From assembly GCA_004764695.1 (NCBI GenBank), contig SMSO01000025.1:1225102-1289101 (forward strand): 64,000 nt of DNA, given 5' to 3'. This document shows, piece by piece, positions 52,109-64,000 of this stretch. The notes under the pieces were generated by a model. The model had not been told where the DNA came from and made no database searches. It saw only the letters and a program-made list of their open reading frames with translations. Positions within the stretch are counted from its first letter, which is position 1, and each line of letters opens with the position of its first letter. The translations under genes and the position numbers were made by a program. The stretch is from Schizochytrium sp. TIO01 (Eukaryota; Sar; Bigyra; Thraustochytrida; Thraustochytriidae).

Positions 52109-54102
52109 CCCTTTCTAAATTCTGTGCTGTCGCTTTCAGGTTTGACAAGACATCCACTTTGACAGACGTTTATACAGTTTGACGGACAATTGGCATTTCA
52201 GGCCATCTCGAAGTGCTCGTGGCTGACGGTTTGGAGGGGAGAGCTAGGAGTTTATTCTCTCTCGTGGAGCGGGTTGCTTTGGCTTTTTTTAATCGCCAAG
52301 GTCCCAACTTCTGGCCACGCCACGAAAGGATGCAATCTCCAACTCGAAGCAATCGGCGTTGGAATCGTTTCCACCGATCAACTGTACGCTTTGACGGAAT
52401 CCCTTTCCAGTATTGCACATAACAATACAATAAACAACGCAAACAAGCAGGCAGGCAGGCAGGCAAGCAAAAGCCTTCAACCCACTCACCATGCTTCCAA
52501 AGGGTCTGGTCTGCGAAACGCATTTTTGCCGGCAATGCGGCGGAGAAGATTCGAAGGTACCCACGCGTCTTCTCGGCCGCCTCCCGAGGCCTTCATTTCG
52601 CATTCGCTTCCTTCAACGCACACGCCGCCTTGGAATGCGTGCTTTGCTTCTCTGTAATCCCCTGCGGCTTACAGCCCATTACTCCTAAACATGCACCCAT
52701 TGATTCATTGATTCATTGATTCATTCTGTTCATTTGTCCAAAGTACGAGTCGCCGCTTCTCCGTAAGCCAGCCAGCCAGCCAGCCAAGCAAATGCCCCGA
52801 GCGTCTCGCAGAAACCCAGGGTGGCGCGGCGCAGGCCGCTCGTCTCGGCGAGACCTTGGCACCGCCGCGGTGCGAGTTTCTCGAGGCGGCACGGCGGAGG
52901 AGGTGTCGATGCGAGAATTGTGATGTGCAGTGCAGTGCAGTGCGATGCGATGCGATGCGATACAATCCAGCGAAGTGATTTTCCTTTAAGTAATCTTTTA
53001 CATCATATCACACGTTTAGTGTTTTTTTAGTTTAGTTAAAAGTAATATGTGCCAAGCACTTGGAGCACAATAATAAGAGCATGGAGTGAGTGAATGCATC
53101 GACTCGTGAACTGCAATCGATGGACTGCAATTTCGTACTCTTGATAGCAACAGGCGGCACATCAGTCAAGAATGCTATTGCTCTTCGCCTGCTCGTTTGA
53201 ACAGAGAGAGAAAAGGACCGACAGGCCGCCGGTCTGAGCATGGCTGTCTTGCGCAGCTTTGCTTTTATGCGTCCTCTCCTTGAGATTAGGGCTTCAAAAC
53301 CACGGACACATCCATAAAATACAATCCAGTCCATACAAACAATCAAACATATACAAAAACCATTCATCCTTCGATTAGAAATCCCGCTCAGTTGAAAAGA
53401 GGAGAAAGGAATGGTCGCTAAGAGGGTTTATATGGGTACTCTTTCGTTCTGTCATGCATGCCAATATACCCGTCTGTACACGATCCTCCATTTATTCTTT
53501 AAATTAAAATCAATTTTATACTATTAAAAAGTGCCAAACCAAAGCAGTATCGTTATTTTTTAATTTGAAATAAATTTCACTTTTTAATACTAGCTAGTCA
53601 TAGCAGTAATAGCAATAATGGTAATAATGAAACAAATCAAGACGCACTGTTTTTTTGAACAAAGTGAGCGCATTCGTGAAGTGCGCCAAAAGTGCCTTCT
53701 TGCCACATCTTCGAGTCCACTAAAATGCTCATGCGCACTCAATTCGAGTGAATTGAAGCAGCATCCATCCGATGGCCTAGCTCGAGCTGCGCCCTTTTGG
53801 AGAATAAGCGCGGCACGAATCCACGCTCGAACAGTTAATTTACCAGGCAGCAGGCGTGCCTATGCATCATCCAGTTTTATAGCTGGATACTACGCGAGCC
53901 CTGACTTACTAAACTAAACTGAAAAAAAGCTCTCTCTAAAAGACCTCGAACGAACCGCCGCAGCTCAGGCTTTGCTTTACAGCGGATTGGTACCTATGAT
54001 GTATCTGTGCGACTATCTATTTGCTTTCTTTCTTCGTCTGTTCACTCGTCTAAAGGTCTGAGCGAGTTTTAGAGGAATGCCATGCTCATGAACTCGAATG
54101 TG

Positions 54103-54180
54103 TCTTTGAATGAATGAATGAATGAATATATGAATGAATGAATGAAGGAATGAAGGAATGAAGGAATGAAGGAAGAAATG
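54103..54180. repeat. GAAT/GAAG tetranucleotide repeat
   Basis: GAAT units pass into GAAGGAAT units. The array is interrupted once by ATAT. Confidence 0.85.
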
Positions 54181-55234
54181 AGGGAATGGATGCATCTTTA
54201 AATGAGTGAAGACTGAGCGAATAAATAAATGAAGAATGCGTGAACGAAGAAATGGGTAAACGAGTGAGTGAATAAATGAATATGCGAGTAAACCGTTCGT
54301 TTCAAGAATGTGACATTCATTCCCAAAGGAGGTTATAAGCAGAAGCACAACCTAGCTACAGCTAGCTACCCAGCACTTAACAGAAGCATATAAATTAAAA
54401 TATTAAATTAAATTAAATTAAATTAAAAAACAAACAAAGCAAAGCAAACTTTTTTCCTTTCATAAACAAACAGGTAACAAAACAGAACAAAACAAAACCT
54501 CCTTCGAGGCCACGAGCGGCGAATCTTGTCTGCGTTGCCCGGGCCGGCCGCCCTGCTGCCTCCCTGCCTCCGCAGAGCTCTCTCGCCGGAGCCGCGGCGC
54601 CTGTATTCTCGAGCCTCGTCTCGCCCAGGAAGCCGCGACCGCTTCGTCTCGCCCGCCGAGACAGAGAAAAAGCGCGGCGCCGGACGATCCCTGAATTTTC
54701 AGGTGATGGCCTCGCCGGCGCCTGCACCCACACTGCCCCTCTTTGACCGCACGCGCACATACTACAGGGGGGTACACCAGACCCGCAACAAGATTCGCTC
54801 CCCTCTGCGAAGGCGATTCTCCACTGGGCCACGGGGTGGCGCAAAGACCCAGAGTACACCCCAAGAGGCGAGAAGGGCCATGTCACACGCGTCTCGCCAC
54901 CCTTGGAAATCACCCTAGAGCGCAGTGGCTGCTGCGTTTTAGCACTGCCTAAAGGCAGGAGGGCCTCGAGGAAGGCGCCGAGGCGGCCTGGGAACGGCGC
55001 CTTTCCAGCGGCCGGCAGCTGCTTTTGGGGCCCTTGCGGAGAGCTTTGGTGGCGCAGGGAGAAGTAGATGAAAGAGGGGGCTGAGGGGCACGCGGGACCT
55101 TCGTGCCTGGCCGCCCATTTCGTTTGCACCATTTGTTTGAGCTGTCGTTTGTTTTCTGTTTTCTGCTTTTGAAAATTTGCTTTTGAAATTTTGTTTGGAA
55201 CATGCGGCGTGAAAATTGAAACCGCATGAATTGG

Positions 55235-55316
55235 TTTCATTTCATTTCATTTCATTTTTTCATTTCATTGCATTGCATTTCATTTCATTTCATTTCATTT
55301 CATTTCATTTCATTTC
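55235..55316. repeat. (TTTCA)n pentanucleotide repeat
   Basis: About 15 TTTCA units with a T-run and two TTGCA variants in the middle. Confidence 0.9.
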
Positions 55317-55535
55317 CATGGTGTTCCGTTTCCACCCGTTTGGCTTCTTCGCCAGACTTGAGTGGACCTGGAGCCATTGACGGCTTATCTGAAGACGCGT
55401 CGATCCTACGCTCCAAGTTTGCTTTGCGTATCCAAGCGCAGCGGAGAGAATGCTATTCTCAGAAGCCTTGTGCTGCGGACTTCACGGTCGTGTTTGAGCA
55501 CGTGATGAGATCTATTCTGGGAGCTCAAGCAGAAG

Positions 55536-55634
55536 AAACAAACAAACAAACAAACAAACAAACAAACAAACAAACAAACAAACAAACAAACAAACAAACA
55601 AACAAACAAACAAACAAACAAACAAACAAACAAA
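55536..55634. repeat. (AACA)n tetranucleotide repeat
   Basis: About 24 near-perfect AACA units, the longest pure microsatellite in the window. It gives a spurious KQTN/FVCL repeat frame. Confidence 0.95.
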
Positions 55635-56479
55635 TACAAAGATCAAGATGAGTTTAGTTTAATTTATTCTCAAAGGTGGGTAGTATCTCTCCCTATCTAT
55701 CAATCTATCAATCAATCAACCAATCTCTCTCTCTCTATCTATCTATCGATCTCCAAATCGTTCGCATTCGCCGACTCGAGCCACGAGACTCACGGCAGAG
55801 TTCATCTCTCTCCAAGATTCGATTTGGCCTCGCTCGAGGAAAGAGAATAACGAAGTGCTCCGGAGATCGATCGCATCGCACCGCCATCGCCATCGCCATC
55901 GTCATCGGCATCGCCACCATTGCCATCCGAAGCGAGTGAATGAGTGAGCGAGTGAGTAACTAAGTAAGTGATTAATCGGCGGCTTCGAGCTTTCAGATGG
56001 ATGTGAGGATGAGCTGTCGATTCTCTGCTCTGTCTCGCGCAAAGCAGAGACCTCTGAATGTATGGACTCGCGAAGTCCCTCAAGAACAAGTTCAGGAGGA
56101 AGCTATGCACCAAAGGCGCGCATTTGCTCCATTAGCCTCTCCTCACAACCTTATCTTTGCATCCTTTTAACATTCTTTGTTTTGCCACTGGTTTACATGT
56201 ATCAATTTTATAACTTTGTAATGTTTAATCTTAAAAATAAATAAACTGTAAAATAAAATAAACGATCGTTAAAACTGGAATGTTTTATGGAATAAAAGGA
56301 ATGATGATAACGGAGACTCTTATGGAGCGATCAAACAGCAGAAAGGTCGCCTGAGTATCGATGCCGTGGGAAGCCCATGGAGAGGCCGCGTAGCAGGCAG
56401 GCGAGTGCCCTGATCGTTTTATGCCGTTGCCTCAAATCCGCCGCCTGGCTCAGGCTAGCAACTAAGCTGGCGACGCAAG

Positions 56480-56518
<39 letters not shown>
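56480..56518. repeat. (GTCT)n tetranucleotide repeat
   Basis: About ten GTCT units without interruption. Confidence 0.9.
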
Positions 56519-59500
56519 TACTGGGGTTATTTATTTGAGGAGTTATTTTTGTTATTTTCGCCTCAACTCGCAATTATGCACTCTCTTTTGGTGACAGGAA
56601 TTGGAGTGAAGCCGCAATCGGGCTACAAAAGGGCAGCTTGTTTGCATGCTTTGCTTGCTTGCTTGCTTGTTTTGCTTGATTGTGTGCGTGCTACAAAAGG
56701 ACATGTATGGATCACTCTCTCGAGCGAGTGTAGTCGAAAGCGAGAGGTTCCACCCTAAAGCAGCAGCTCAAGGGTGGCGAGCCGCTCTTGACCTACGAGT
56801 CTGTAGTAAAGGTGCACCCTAAGAGGGACTGACTGCAATGCAGTAGAATGCAATAGAAGTCTATGGCACCTGGATCGACAAAGAAAGGGTGTGCGACGAG
56901 AGGGTGGATTTGCATGGACTTTGATGACTGTAATTTAATGCTCAACTTATGATGATTGTTTTCAACACGTGAACAAATCCCTTGCGTTGGAAAAGATCGC
57001 GGGTCGAAATCTTTCGAGGGATCACATGTCGCCAGCGAAGAACTCGCGGAGGTTGATAACATCTGCCTACCCTCTTCTGCCTGTCTGTCTACCCACTCGA
57101 ATTGTTTGCTGCAGGGGTTACTGTGTTCAAGGTTCTTTGGGGGTCGAGGCTTGTTAAAAGGATTTTTGTTGAGCCCTGGTTGTTTTTTTGTTTGTGTACC
57201 TAGTTTTTTAATGGGAAATCCGGTTTGGCTCAAAGACATCAGAGGAGGAGGATTGGTGTGAGATTTGATAGTCTTATTCTGGCTGCTGGCAACTTGGTTC
57301 TTTTCAAAGCTGCTTGCTTGATTAATTGATTGATTGATTGTTTATTGATTTAATTAAAAATTCTATTTTTCTATTTATTTAATTCTATTTGTTTGTTTTG
57401 GCTGCTTCTTCATCCTTCCCTCCCTACATGGCTACGACCCTCCTAGTGCTACACTCCTTGAAACTTCAACTTGCCACCTCATTGGACTCACGCTCGAAAC
57501 TTACACAAAGAGAATCTTCTCCAACTCGCACTCTGCGAATGAGCAAATCTTCTGAAAAGTGCATCCAAACAAACTAGCAAAGAGAAACAGCCTCCCTCAA
57601 GAACACCTGAATCAAAGAAGAAGAAGCAATGAAACAGAGGCAGCCTTTATTTCGACCCAAACTACAGCGACCCGTGCTTGGCATCTCAAACTTATTTTGT
57701 TGAGGCTATAACTTGAAGCTTGTGAGGATTGCTCACCTCAAGATCGGCAGTTGTAGTGCTGCACAACCAACCGCAACTTACTTTATATAAACAAGCAAGC
57801 AAGCAAGCAAGCAACCCACCAACCAACTACTGCGAAGAAATGTCCAAGATAGTAAATCGCTACTAAAGCTGCACCTTGCTTGATAATAGATTGATGCTTT
57901 CGCAACAGGAACTGGGTTGAGCCAACGACTTGTGTCAACGCCGACGCGGAGGAGGTCCAGTCGCATTGCACCATGACTGTTACCCAAAAATTGCGCCTGC
58001 GTAGACCACTCTTAGTGCGAGAGAAGTTAAAGCTTCAAGAGTAAGTAAAGTCAAGAGGTGCGAGATCAAGAAAGATCGATACTAAACTATACATGTGTAC
58101 ACTCGGATCAAAAGTTAACGTGCAAACGTCTATAACCGCTGCCCGTGCACGACAACGCATGGGGACGACTTCAACTGACGTGGGTCTCAGCCACAGCTTT
58201 CGTGCTAATGTTTTGGCCGACTCAATATACATGCTTTTGACAACGAAATATAACTCGTTCATACATGCAGACTGACTGATTCCTGTCGTGTTTGCTGGCT
58301 GGTTTCCCTTCGAGACGATGTATGTCTTAGGGTGGCTCTTTGCTCTTCACACCTGACCTGGACGTAGATTTCATCGTCATGAACAGGACGAGCGGTTCAG
58401 CGATTACTGACCACTCAGACTCTGCGTGAAAATTGAGTAGTTATTCTTTAGGTTCAGTCAATAAAGGGCGTTGCCGTTGATTTGATGATTGATGTGATGA
58501 GTTCCAAGCTGTATCAGTTTGAAAGACTCGCACAGCTGTTGGCGCATGCGTTCACTCAAATACGTTATGGTTCGTAATCCTCTGACGCAGCGCTGCGTCT
58601 TCTAACTTAAGAAAAGACAAATGCTAGAAAATAACATGGATATGAATATTGCGGAGCCGTGTTTGTCGATATATGCATTTCTAGGAAGCGACCTTGATGT
58701 ACAGATATTTCACCCTACTGAATTCTCCTAGCCCCGTCTCTGAGCCATTATTAAACGTAGCTTGACAACTATTTTCCGCCATTAGATCGATTGAATAACA
58801 GTTAATGAAAATTTTACGTTTTTTAACTGATTTTGAAAAAGGCTGGGGATCACGATGTTCGATGTTCAAAGGGATCAAGGATTTGCAATGAACCCTAAGC
58901 TGATGCTGTATCAAATTAACGGACGCTCTCAGATGAGTGGGACAGTTTTGAGTCTCGCTCTGAATATCTTAGTTGTTTGCGCCACCTCCTCCACATTGGT
59001 GGTATTCACTAATAGTTTTCCATTAAACCTGAGTGGGGGTTTATTGAAAGTACATGAAGAAAGAACTTACGTTGGGTTTTGTCTTTGACAGATTTTGCAT
59101 CTTGTCTCGAAGGCTAGAGTAGAGAAATTAAAAATCTTCAAACGGTTTGATTTTAAAAAGCAAACTGCATCCTTCTTTGCTTCGTTTTCCACTTTTAGAC
59201 ATTTTAAAAAATAGAACATGTTTGCTTTTCTAATTTCTTTTTTGAAGTGGCGAGGGAGGGGATCAAATCATTATAAAACTCCACAACTCTGTAGGGGGGC
59301 AACCAAGCTGTCACCTAACGCATGTCCTCTATTCTCAGAGAAATGTTCACTAGAGGTTGCTCGCAATATGCAACGCTGGATACAGAATCAAAAATATAAC
59401 ATCCTTAAATATTAACTATTTTGAATGAATGCACATAAAGCTTATGTGACCTTTCATTTGCAACATTTTAGATTGCCCTCACTCTTCTATTCTATAATTT

Positions 59501-59552
59501 TGACCTAGTCTGAATTCCACATAGAAGCCTTCACAAAACCATCGCTATCACA

Positions 59553-60759
59553 TCAGATCTCAGGATCAAGGACAGATTGGTTTGATCTCCTCAGTCGTAT
59601 ACTAGCAGTACGGTGAATGGAGTTGTGGCTCTGCGAAAAGGTTGCAAAAGATCGTGTTCGTTCTGCGGACGCAAGCAATGGCTCAGACGAGCTCCCACCA
59701 CCTTGGCTCAAAGATGCATCGCGTAGATTTTCAAGGTCTATCGAAGCTGATCGTGAGTTTTGTGGACCTTCCTCATCTACTACCCGCTCATCATCCAGTG
59801 ATCCAATGCGAAATTCACGCACAGACTCCGAAGTCCGTGGACTCGTCGTAGACTGGAGGGGAAGTACCTGATCTGCAGCTTCCGCAGGGCAGCCATCGTC
59901 TGTATCATTATCACCCTCCTCCTCTTGGTTATCAGTATAGTCTGGATGTCCGTAGAGGCGGGGGCCATACCGAAGCACCAATACAGATAAAAGAGAACCG
60001 AAGATGCTTGGTACGTACAATCCTCCACCCGCAGCAAGACCAGTTGCAGCAGAAATCCAAACACCAGCAGCAGTTGTTAAGCCTCGAACGGCATGCCGCC
60101 CTTCATCAGTTTGGCCCTTCCACACAATTCCTGAGCCAAGAAAACCAACACCACTGTTTCGTTCGAAAGTCAGCACGGATTTTGACAGTTCTGTCAGTTC
60201 TTCGCTTGCCCTTTTGTCAACATCCTTGAAAGTTTATAGTGCAATTCGCTTACCTTGGGATAGCTGCGCTCACGCGAGACGCGTCCCAGTTATTCCACCC
60301 GTTTGTAAATGCCCATGTACCACATATTGTGAAGAGACAAGCTCCAAGTGAGGCCAGGCTCATCGTGCGGATGCCTGCGGGTCGATCTGCAGACCTGCGC
60401 TCAAATCCAATCATCGCTCCCGAGAACACAGCAATTGCCATACGACGACCCAGATCTGCCTCGATAAGATTCATGCCGAGAAGGAACCACCGGCGTACAA
60501 GACGCTCCGTATCTGCAATGTATCCTGGATTGTGCCAAACAACCTTAGCTGTCTCATTGTTGAAGTGCGTGTGTGCCAAAGTGTAGTCCATAGCGTCATC
60601 CAAGGATGCTCCGCATCCCTTTTCTGAATCCACCATTAACCTACAAATGGGATTCGCAAACAATGAGAAAAACGTCAGGAGCAGCGCAGTCACCAGAACT
60701 AAGACCTCAAAAATCTTGTCCCTGGCATCTTCAACCTTACTAATCTTGATGGGCGCCAT
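59553..60759 (-). CDS. MgtC/SapB-family membrane protein with serine-rich tail (two exons)
   Basis: Exon 1 is 60759-60254 and exon 2 is 60153-59553. The 100-nt intron (donor GTAAGC, acceptor AAACAG) joins them in phase (AG|T, Ser) to 368 residues. Residues 17-38 form a first hydrophobic helix. The MgtC domain core follows: RRMAIAVFSGAMIGFERRSADRP, AGIRTMSLASLGACLFTI, then across the splice AAIPSGVGFLGSGIVW, and VRGLTTAAGVWISAATGLAAG. The GFERR and the V-RGLTTAA-W motifs are diagnostic. Bacterial MgtC/SapB proteins are membrane proteins linked to magnesium limitation and ATP synthase control, while eukaryotic members are uncharacterised. The cytosolic tail of about 140 residues is acidic, then Ser/Arg-rich (EEEGDNDTDD, SLSQGGGSSSEPLL) and is absent from the bacterial core. 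The precise membrane is unknown, since no clear organelle signal precedes the first helix. Confidence 0.88.
60154..60253 (-). other. Intron of the MgtC-family gene
   Basis: 100 nt with GTAAGCG donor and ACGAAACAG acceptor. Its removal rejoins the conserved AAIP-SGVGFLGSG motif, which confirms the splice. Confidence 0.92.
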
Positions 60760-62779
60760 GATTCTCTAGTAGTCGGGTCCCCTTCTCAACAACCACGTTC
60801 CTCTGGGTAATGGCCGTCTAGGACGCGTCCTCCCACCCACGTAGGTGGGACCGCTGACCCTTAACTCACGTTGATCTGGCCTTGGGTTGGAGGAATGCAA
60901 TTGAATTGCAAAGGCCATAAATCAAGATGGAGCGCTGACCCATTGACCTTGGTTGCTTCAGTGTGCTCGCTCAGCGAGGCCCAAGATTCGATCCATGTTT
61001 ACCTATTTATGCGTCGATACTGAGATATGAAGTAGACTTTTACCCATAATTGCGATGAAAACTGTACTACAAATTCGGTACGATGGACGGATGCTTGACC
61101 ACACCAAACCACACACCAGACCACACCAGTCATTCTAGCCCATCTGAAGAAAACTCACATTTAATTAAAGAGCAATGCGGTAGTGCGTAGATCCTATGAC
61201 TATATTTACATCCTAAATCACAAAATAAGAAATAGACGTTACAGATTTATATTCTTCCTCTTAGGAATCCTGAAGGTAATCTAAAGTACCGTTTCACGAC
61301 AACAGAGAGAATGAGAATATACCCGCGAAGGAGAGCGCGCGGAAGCGGACATGTGCCCAATTCTTGTCCCTGGCTATTTGCGCGGGGACGAACTAATAAG
61401 CTGAATAGTCGAAACGCACTTCTAGAGCAAAATACAGTTATACTTGAGCTGCGTAATTTCTAGGGCCTGAGCTCTTGAGTCTATTGCGCAAATGTCTTCA
61501 CAGAAAATTGCTGCAGTTTTACAGCTATGGCCTAGAATAATATCTACATATCGCACGATAAGCTTTGGGGTGTCTCCTACAGAATGAACCTATGCAATAT
61601 GTACGGCGTAGCTTTCTTGAGGTAACTTGAGGAATTTCATCTTTCTTGTTTCTTTTTTAGAAATAGAATGTCTATACCGGAAGAACAAATGACAGCAAAG
61701 GGGGAAGGGGGGTAGACACTACATACGAACCTCACGCATGACTTTCAACAAACTGAAGCCTGCTTAAGCTGAAACATCCATCACCAGACAGACTTCCATG
61801 ACCTAAACTTTACCATGCTCGTTTCTTTGTATGGTTAGCACGCTATAAATCACCAGCAAACTGTGCAGCACTGTTACATGGCATGGAGAGAAAAACTGGC
61901 TAGACCCTAAAACAGAGAAGTTTTACACGGATTCAATTCTCATCATCAAAGGTCGCATTAACAATCAGCACATAAAGAATTCCCCCCAAGTTAAAAAAAA
62001 TTGTGATCTGCAATTAGAGATCAGTGAATTTCTATGAGAAAATCAGATGAAAGATCCGTTAGGGGATAGCCTTCTTTCCTGAAGCATTGTTTTCCCGTTC
62101 TTCTTTCAAACTTTCAAGCTTTCACCGTCCTCTATTTTACAATGTATGCAGAAACTAGCACAGAACAGCTAGAATGCGATTGAATCGGTGCTTCTGCAAC
62201 AGGTGCAAGAAAGAATGAGTGAGATATGATGACAATAAAACCATATTTTAGCCCAAATACCCTCCTCTCATAAAGCAAAGAGCTCAGGCTGGCTTGGAGT
62301 GCGGACGCCTCGTTTAGATTGCGCTGAACAAACGTCCTTGCCAGTCAGCGTTTTCATTTTCATCATTAGTACCTCTTTTTTTCAGACGAGCACTCCAGAC
62401 ACACTCTCTCCTGTCTCTTCTCAGGTGCATTGCAACGATGCACTTCTTCCTGAAAGTTCCAACAGAGAAGTTGAACCGCCATACTATATAGAGCAAAAAC
62501 CGCTGCTGTGCGGGTTCTTCTGTGAATAAAAAACTATTCTAGGCCATATGTGTTGAACTACTACGACCTACCACCTAGTTTGGCTTAGGATAAGACAAAA
62601 CGCCACAACCTAAAGAATAAAAACGGATTTTGGCTTCCAGTCACTTTGGTATTCTGCGACCAGTTGGTATTTTCGAAGTTTTCACGTTTCAGTAAAAAGG
62701 CTTTGTGCCAAACCAGAAACTTGAGGTCACGCTCTCCCTGTGCAGAACCAACCTGCAAGGGTGGTGTTCATCTGGGAGA
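60760..62779. other. Divergent intergenic region
   Basis: About 2 kb between the MgtC gene (minus) and the right-edge membrane protein gene (plus). It carries both promoters. Short inverted CCTACGTGGGTGG-type sequence lies near 60832-60852 (CCACCCACGTAGGTGGG), close to the MgtC start. Otherwise no open frame or RNA gene is supported. Confidence 0.5.
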
Positions 62780-64000
62780 ATGACTATTGAAATAGCTCCT
62801 GGTGCATCGATCTTATCTAATCATTCAACTGCAGCCTCATCAGCATACTCAAGTGCACAATCCTCAGTGAGCGGGAAATCAGAAAATTCAACAAGTGGAG
62901 ATGTCCTTGGTAACCATGGTAAAGCAAAGGTCCGAGCTGCACGCATTACTCGCATAAAGTCGATCGTTCTGGCGTCTCTCAACGTAATCCTGCTAATCCT
63001 CACATACCACTTTCTCGTTGTTTCATTTGCGTTTCAGCTTGGCCACTATGACGAGACAGCCGAGAAATTGCTATCGATCACATTCATTGGCAATCACACA
63101 ATACATCCTGATGAAGACTTGGTCATGCTTCAGGTGTTTCGTAACGCAAGTGACACTGGCACATTTCTGTGGTTTAATTCCTCAAGCATTCGAGTCACAC
63201 AAGTAGACTCAGGCATGAGCCATTTCATTGGCGTCCATACCAAAGATGAGCTTGTGTTCTTATCTCCTCACGGATGCGAAGGAGTTAATGGGGGCATTGA
63301 GGGCATTCTAGCTCTCTATTGCTATGTGAATAGCACTACACAGGAGCCTGAAGACTGTCATGAGAGGTGTATCGAATCGAGCGACACATATGGAACGCAC
63401 ATTTCAGAAATGGTCTACGAAGATAACTTTACTGTTACTGAACTTTACAAGACGATGAATAGTCTAGGATTTGGAGTGGTATCTGTTGAAGAACATCTTA
63501 CAAATGTTGAGCTTATAGATTTCGAGAATGAGACATATAGATTATCGCTAAACTTGGATAGTAAAAGTAGATCGAATGCTCAGGAGACCTATGATATACC
63601 GTGGCAAGATATTCTACTCTACCTGATCATGGTAGATATCACCATCAATTTCTTTGGGAGGTTGATGACTGTTCCGGTACTAATAAGTGGAATCAAAATC
63701 AGGAAAACAAAGGTACTTGTAAAAGCAGACCTTTCTGGTGGGATGTTTACTTCGCCAGGACGCAGTTTTGTTATGTTTCTGCTCGTTGTGGTTTTTGGAG
63801 CTCAAAACTACCTTTTTATAGATGCAGGTCATTATGATCATGACATTGTATCCCATTTCTGGACAACTGCAGCAGTTGCGTCAATGTCTTCCATTCTTCT
63901 AACTATCATGTTTTCAAGAACAGAGTTTCGTTTTTTCGTCTCTGGAACTATGCTTTTTTTAATTGCAGGCGTTGGACGAGCCATGACTTTGGAGACTATA
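62780..64000 (+). CDS. Unrecognised multipass membrane protein (partial, runs off right edge)
   Basis: A continuous plus-strand frame of 407 codons runs from the ATG at 62780 to the window end without a stop. Residues 1-50 are Ser/Ala/Gly-rich, followed by a basic patch (KAKVRAARITRIK). A first helix spans about 61-86. A loop of about 190 residues follows (87-277) with four cysteines (C166, C181, C193, C197) and six N-glycosylation sequons (N105, N122, N133, N184, N216, N250), so it should face the lumen or cell exterior. Further helices lie at about 278-303, 329-347, 361-378 and 383-398, and the protein continues. By the positive-inside rule the N-terminus is cytosolic. I recognise no family. 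A receptor, channel or lineage-specific surface protein are all possible. No intron signal is required within the visible part. Confidence 0.75.
   Translation, partial: MTIEIAPGASILSNHSTAASSAYSSAQSSVSGKSENSTSGDVLGNHGKAKVRAARITRIKSIVLASLNVILLILTYHFLVVSFAFQLGHYDETAEKLLSITFIGNHTIHPDEDLVMLQVFRNASDTGTFLWFNSSSIRVTQVDSGMSHFIGVHTKDELVFLSPHGCEGVNGGIEGILALYCYVNSTTQEPEDCHERCIESSDTYGTHISEMVYEDNFTVTELYKTMNSLGFGVVSVEEHLTNVELIDFENETYRLSLNLDSKSRSNAQETYDIPWQDILLYLIMVDITINFFGRLMTVPVLISGIKIRKTKVLVKADLSGGMFTSPGRSFVMFLLVVVFGAQNYLFIDAGHYDHDIVSHFWTTAAVASMSSILLTIMFSRTEFRFFVSGTMLFLIAGVGRAMTLETI

Larger units (their letters stand above)
50202..59552. other. Second gene desert, rich in tetranucleotide repeats
   Basis: About 9.3 kb with no gene I can support. 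It has a very high density of short tandem repeats (AAAG-type near 50914-50972, GAAT, GCAG, CCAG, TTTCA, AACA, TCTG, AAGC) and a GC-rich island at about 54.5-55.05 kb. The 275-codon minus-strand frame over that island (54413-55240) is rejected as compositional. The left end must carry the promoter of the phosphate transporter gene. Confidence 0.55.

Noticed and set aside
54413-55240. A 275-codon minus-strand frame
   Set aside because: It covers a GC-rich island where frames on both strands are open. No motif or hydrophobic pattern was recognised, and the frame fades into AT-rich tracts at both ends.
55226-55651. A 141-codon frame with KQTN repeats
   Set aside because: The repeat part is the (AACA)n microsatellite read in one frame. 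The antisense FVCL frame is the same artefact.

Overview
The window is nuclear DNA of a unicellular eukaryote. It holds a Pol III tRNA cluster, intron-bearing genes (introns of about 100 to 290 nt with GTAAGT-type donors and CAG acceptors), peroxins, a spliceosomal-type cyclophilin, a SNAPc-type Myb protein and mitochondrially targeted aminoacyl-tRNA synthetases. Few and short introns, long AT-rich spacers and numerous microsatellites would fit a labyrinthulomycete (thraustochytrid-like) stramenopile or a similar protist. That placement is inference from gene style, not from a marker gene.

Layout. 1-1006 (minus): left-edge partial gene for a disordered protein with a CCHC cluster. 1007-6787: gene-poor. 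6788-7714 (plus): nucleoside 2-deoxyribosyltransferase-like protein. 9079-11583 (plus): mitochondrial LeuRS. 12065-12941: three identical tRNA-Ile(AAT) genes. 14418-14774 (minus): secreted parvulin. 15487-16728 (plus): five-repeat Myb/SNAPC4-like protein. 16959-19244 (minus): membrane-anchored PH-domain protein. 20943-22217 (minus, two exons): tail-anchored PEX26/APEM9-like protein, head to head with PEX2 (22584-23798, plus). 24544-25119 (plus): PPIL1-like cyclophilin. 25511-28536 (minus, one intron plus one apparent +1 frameshift): AlaRS. 30396-31898 (minus): Ala/Glu/Thr-rich protein with three basic-aromatic motifs. 31899-48434: gene desert with microsatellites, GC-rich islands and a decayed repeat family. 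48435-50201 (minus): SLC34-type Na/phosphate cotransporter. 50202-59552: second desert. 59553-60759 (minus, two exons): MgtC-family membrane protein. 62780 to the right edge (plus): unrecognised multipass membrane protein, cut by the window.

The genes do not form one pathway. The clearest functional pairing is peroxisomal: PEX2 (a ubiquitin-ligase RING peroxin) and a candidate PEX26-type anchor share a 366-bp intergenic region and diverge from it. A looser theme is organelle translation (LeuRS and AlaRS, both with mitochondrial-type N-termini).

Three coding features become visible only by reading frames across edges or introns: the two edge-truncated genes and the first exon of the PEX26-like gene. 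The main candidates for something undescribed are the PEX26-like protein, the right-edge membrane protein, the three-motif Ala/Glu/Thr-rich protein and the left-edge CCHC protein.
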